Below, piece after piece: positions 5,721 through 6,342 of a DNA stretch of 6,342 nt. A program made the position numbers and the translations under genes. Under the pieces are notes generated by a model that saw only the letters and a list, made by a program, of their open reading frames with translations, was not told the origin of the DNA and searched no databases. The number at the start of each line of letters is the position of its first letter. Position 1 is the first letter of the stretch. Origin of the DNA: SZUA-451 sp034721895 (GTDB lineage Bacteria > Campylobacterota > Campylobacteria > Campylobacterales > Sulfurovaceae); contig JAYEND010000062.1 in NCBI GenBank assembly GCA_034721895.1, positions 1-6,342 of the forward strand. Reading direction: 5' to 3'.

Positions 5721-6318
5721 CAGCTGGTGACTTGGTGAAGACTCCTAGTTTACCGTTTATGCCTACCTTTTTTGTATCGAACTCTCCGTATATAAGTGGA
5801 GAATTGGTATCAGTATTAGCGATATAAAGTGTGTTGTCTCTGGGCGCAGTTCTACCGGCACCATAGCCAAGAAAAACACATGCATTCACCTGAGTATTAC
5901 CACCGCTAGAGTCTCCAATAAATGTATTTTTATTCTTGAACCTTACATTTCGACCAGCGGTAGTACCAATGAAAGTGTTGCTGTCTCCAGTTTGATTAGA
6001 CAACCCAGAAGCATTCCCCAAACATACATTTCTGCTTCCTGTTGTTATATCTCTTCCTGCAGATATTCCAATAAAGCTGTTAAACTGTCCTGTTGTGAGA
6101 TTTAGACCTGCATTCGTCCCAAACCAAATACCGCCCAGTCCATCATTCTCACTAAGCAATGGTTTTATATTGACATCATTTTCTGCATTTTCGATAGCAA
6201 CTCCAACCTCTATATCTTCATCTATGTCATCTATAGAAAATTCACTTTCTGCATACACTACACTTCCACTCATCAATGCTATTGCCGCCAATACGCTTAA
6301 GATTTTCTGCTTTTTCAT
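4978..6318 (-). CDS. Secreted YadA-head-repeat coiled-coil stalk protein B
   Basis: A 446-residue exported protein. The ATG (6316-6318) is preceded by AAGGAG with 6 nt spacing. Signal peptide MKKQKILSVLAAIALMSGSV (1-20), cleavage probably after VYA. Next comes a strongly acidic segment (25-49, SIDDIDEDIEVG), then six head repeats of about 17 residues (64-162) with cores SFIGISAG, TFIGTTAG and FLGYGAG. Such repeats form left-handed beta-roll heads in trimeric adhesins. The region from ~200 is shared with protein A: ARFMLTSITNTSNQAAQ, IPNGNLYVKG, PDYVFKDDYKLMPLEELK, NNHLPGVASADEV, then a coiled coil (~370-427) that is one heptad longer than in A. There is no YadA-type C-terminal membrane anchor, so attachment must differ. 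It is the most upstream gene of the surface block. A trimeric adhesive or structural role is inference. Confidence 0.88.
   Translation of the reverse strand: MKKQKILSVLAAIALMSGSVVYAESEFSIDDIDEDIEVGVAIENAENDVNIKPLLSENDGLGGIWFGTNAGLNLTTGQFNSFIGISAGRDITTGSRNVCLGNASGLSNQTGDSNTFIGTTAGRNVRFKNKNTFIGDSSGGNTQVNACVFLGYGAGRTAPRDNTLYIANTDTNSPLIYGEFDTKKVGINGKLGVFTKSPAELVDVKGQDTAARFMLTSITNTSNQAAQFIQRRAHSNNGNPSAVQNGDVIGFFSFRGWNSASYTGTKAGINVTATEDWSTIDNGNQLTISHTPNQSTRMIAALQIKGHADVYIPNGNLYVKGRKMSVPDYVFKDDYKLMPLEELKVFVKKNNHLPGVASADEVDKAGVVNLSSLQMTLLEKVEELTLYTLQQEESLASKDAEIKEMQAKIAKLEAMQKRLAKVESLLTNLALDTSGTNKEKVSVNFK
5833..6129 (-). repeat. Six YadA-like head repeats in protein B
   Basis: Residues 64-162 divide into units at 64-80, 81-97, 98-114, 115-131 (17 residues each), 132-146 and 147-162. 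The conserved core is (N/S/T)-F-I/L-G-x-x-A/S-G, with TTG and Asn near the end of the early units. The last two units are shorter and more diverged. The repeat leads into TLYIAN, a sequence often found where such heads end. Confidence 0.8.
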
Positions 6319-6342
6319 TTCCCTCTCCTTTTTAATTTAGCT

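Noticed and set aside
229..6318. Diversity-generating retroelement (four-helix-bundle protein as Avd, A/B segments as template and variable repeats)
   Set aside because: No reverse transcriptase in the window, the four-helix-bundle protein carries the S23/IVS signature, and differences between the A and B segments are spread over all bases and codon positions rather than adenine-specific.
4978..6318. Trimeric autotransporter (type Vc) call for protein B
   Set aside because: The head repeats fit, but the C-terminal membrane barrel is absent.

Overview
The window reads as a chromosomal segment from a moderately AT-rich Gram-negative bacterium. All supported genes lie on the minus strand. My best guess is Campylobacterota (a Sulfurovum-like sulfur oxidiser), from the look of the proteins, the Sec signal peptides on the three large secreted proteins and their clear AAGGAG-type Shine-Dalgarno (SD) sites. 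Those SD sites argue against Bacteroidota, where similar stalk-like secreted proteins are also common. No marker gene is present, so the taxonomy is inference.

The minus-strand order, from the right end leftwards, is as follows. (1) A secreted protein (4978-6318, called stalk protein B here) with six YadA-like head repeats, a long conserved middle/C-terminal region and a terminal coiled coil. (2) A secreted subtilisin-like S8 protease (2637-4835) with an intact Asp/His/Ser triad, a jelly-roll/MAM-like domain inserted inside the catalytic domain, and three cysteine-paired repeats at the C-terminus. (3) A second secreted protein (1508-2581, stalk protein A) whose last ~235 residues are a close paralogue of protein B but whose N-terminal module is different. 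(4) A polysaccharide-type ABC-2 permease (628-1434). (5) A small four-helix-bundle protein (229-585). (6) The N-terminal 79 codons of the cognate ATPase (1-239), cut by the window edge inside Walker A.

The right two-thirds looks like a cell-surface module: two domain-swapped, probably oligomeric coiled-coil proteins flanking a protease that could mature, shed or degrade them. The left third is a Wzm/Wzt-type exporter for O-antigen-like or capsule-like polysaccharide, with a four-helix-bundle gene between its two subunits. The two blocks are separated by a 73-nt spacer holding a degenerate 7-nt-periodic array, a GC-rich hairpin and a TATAAT box 7 nt from the permease start. A second, shorter 7-nt-periodic array lies between permease and four-helix-bundle gene. 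There is no gene-free stretch above 300 bases. I see no tRNA, rRNA, CRISPR array or insertion sequence.
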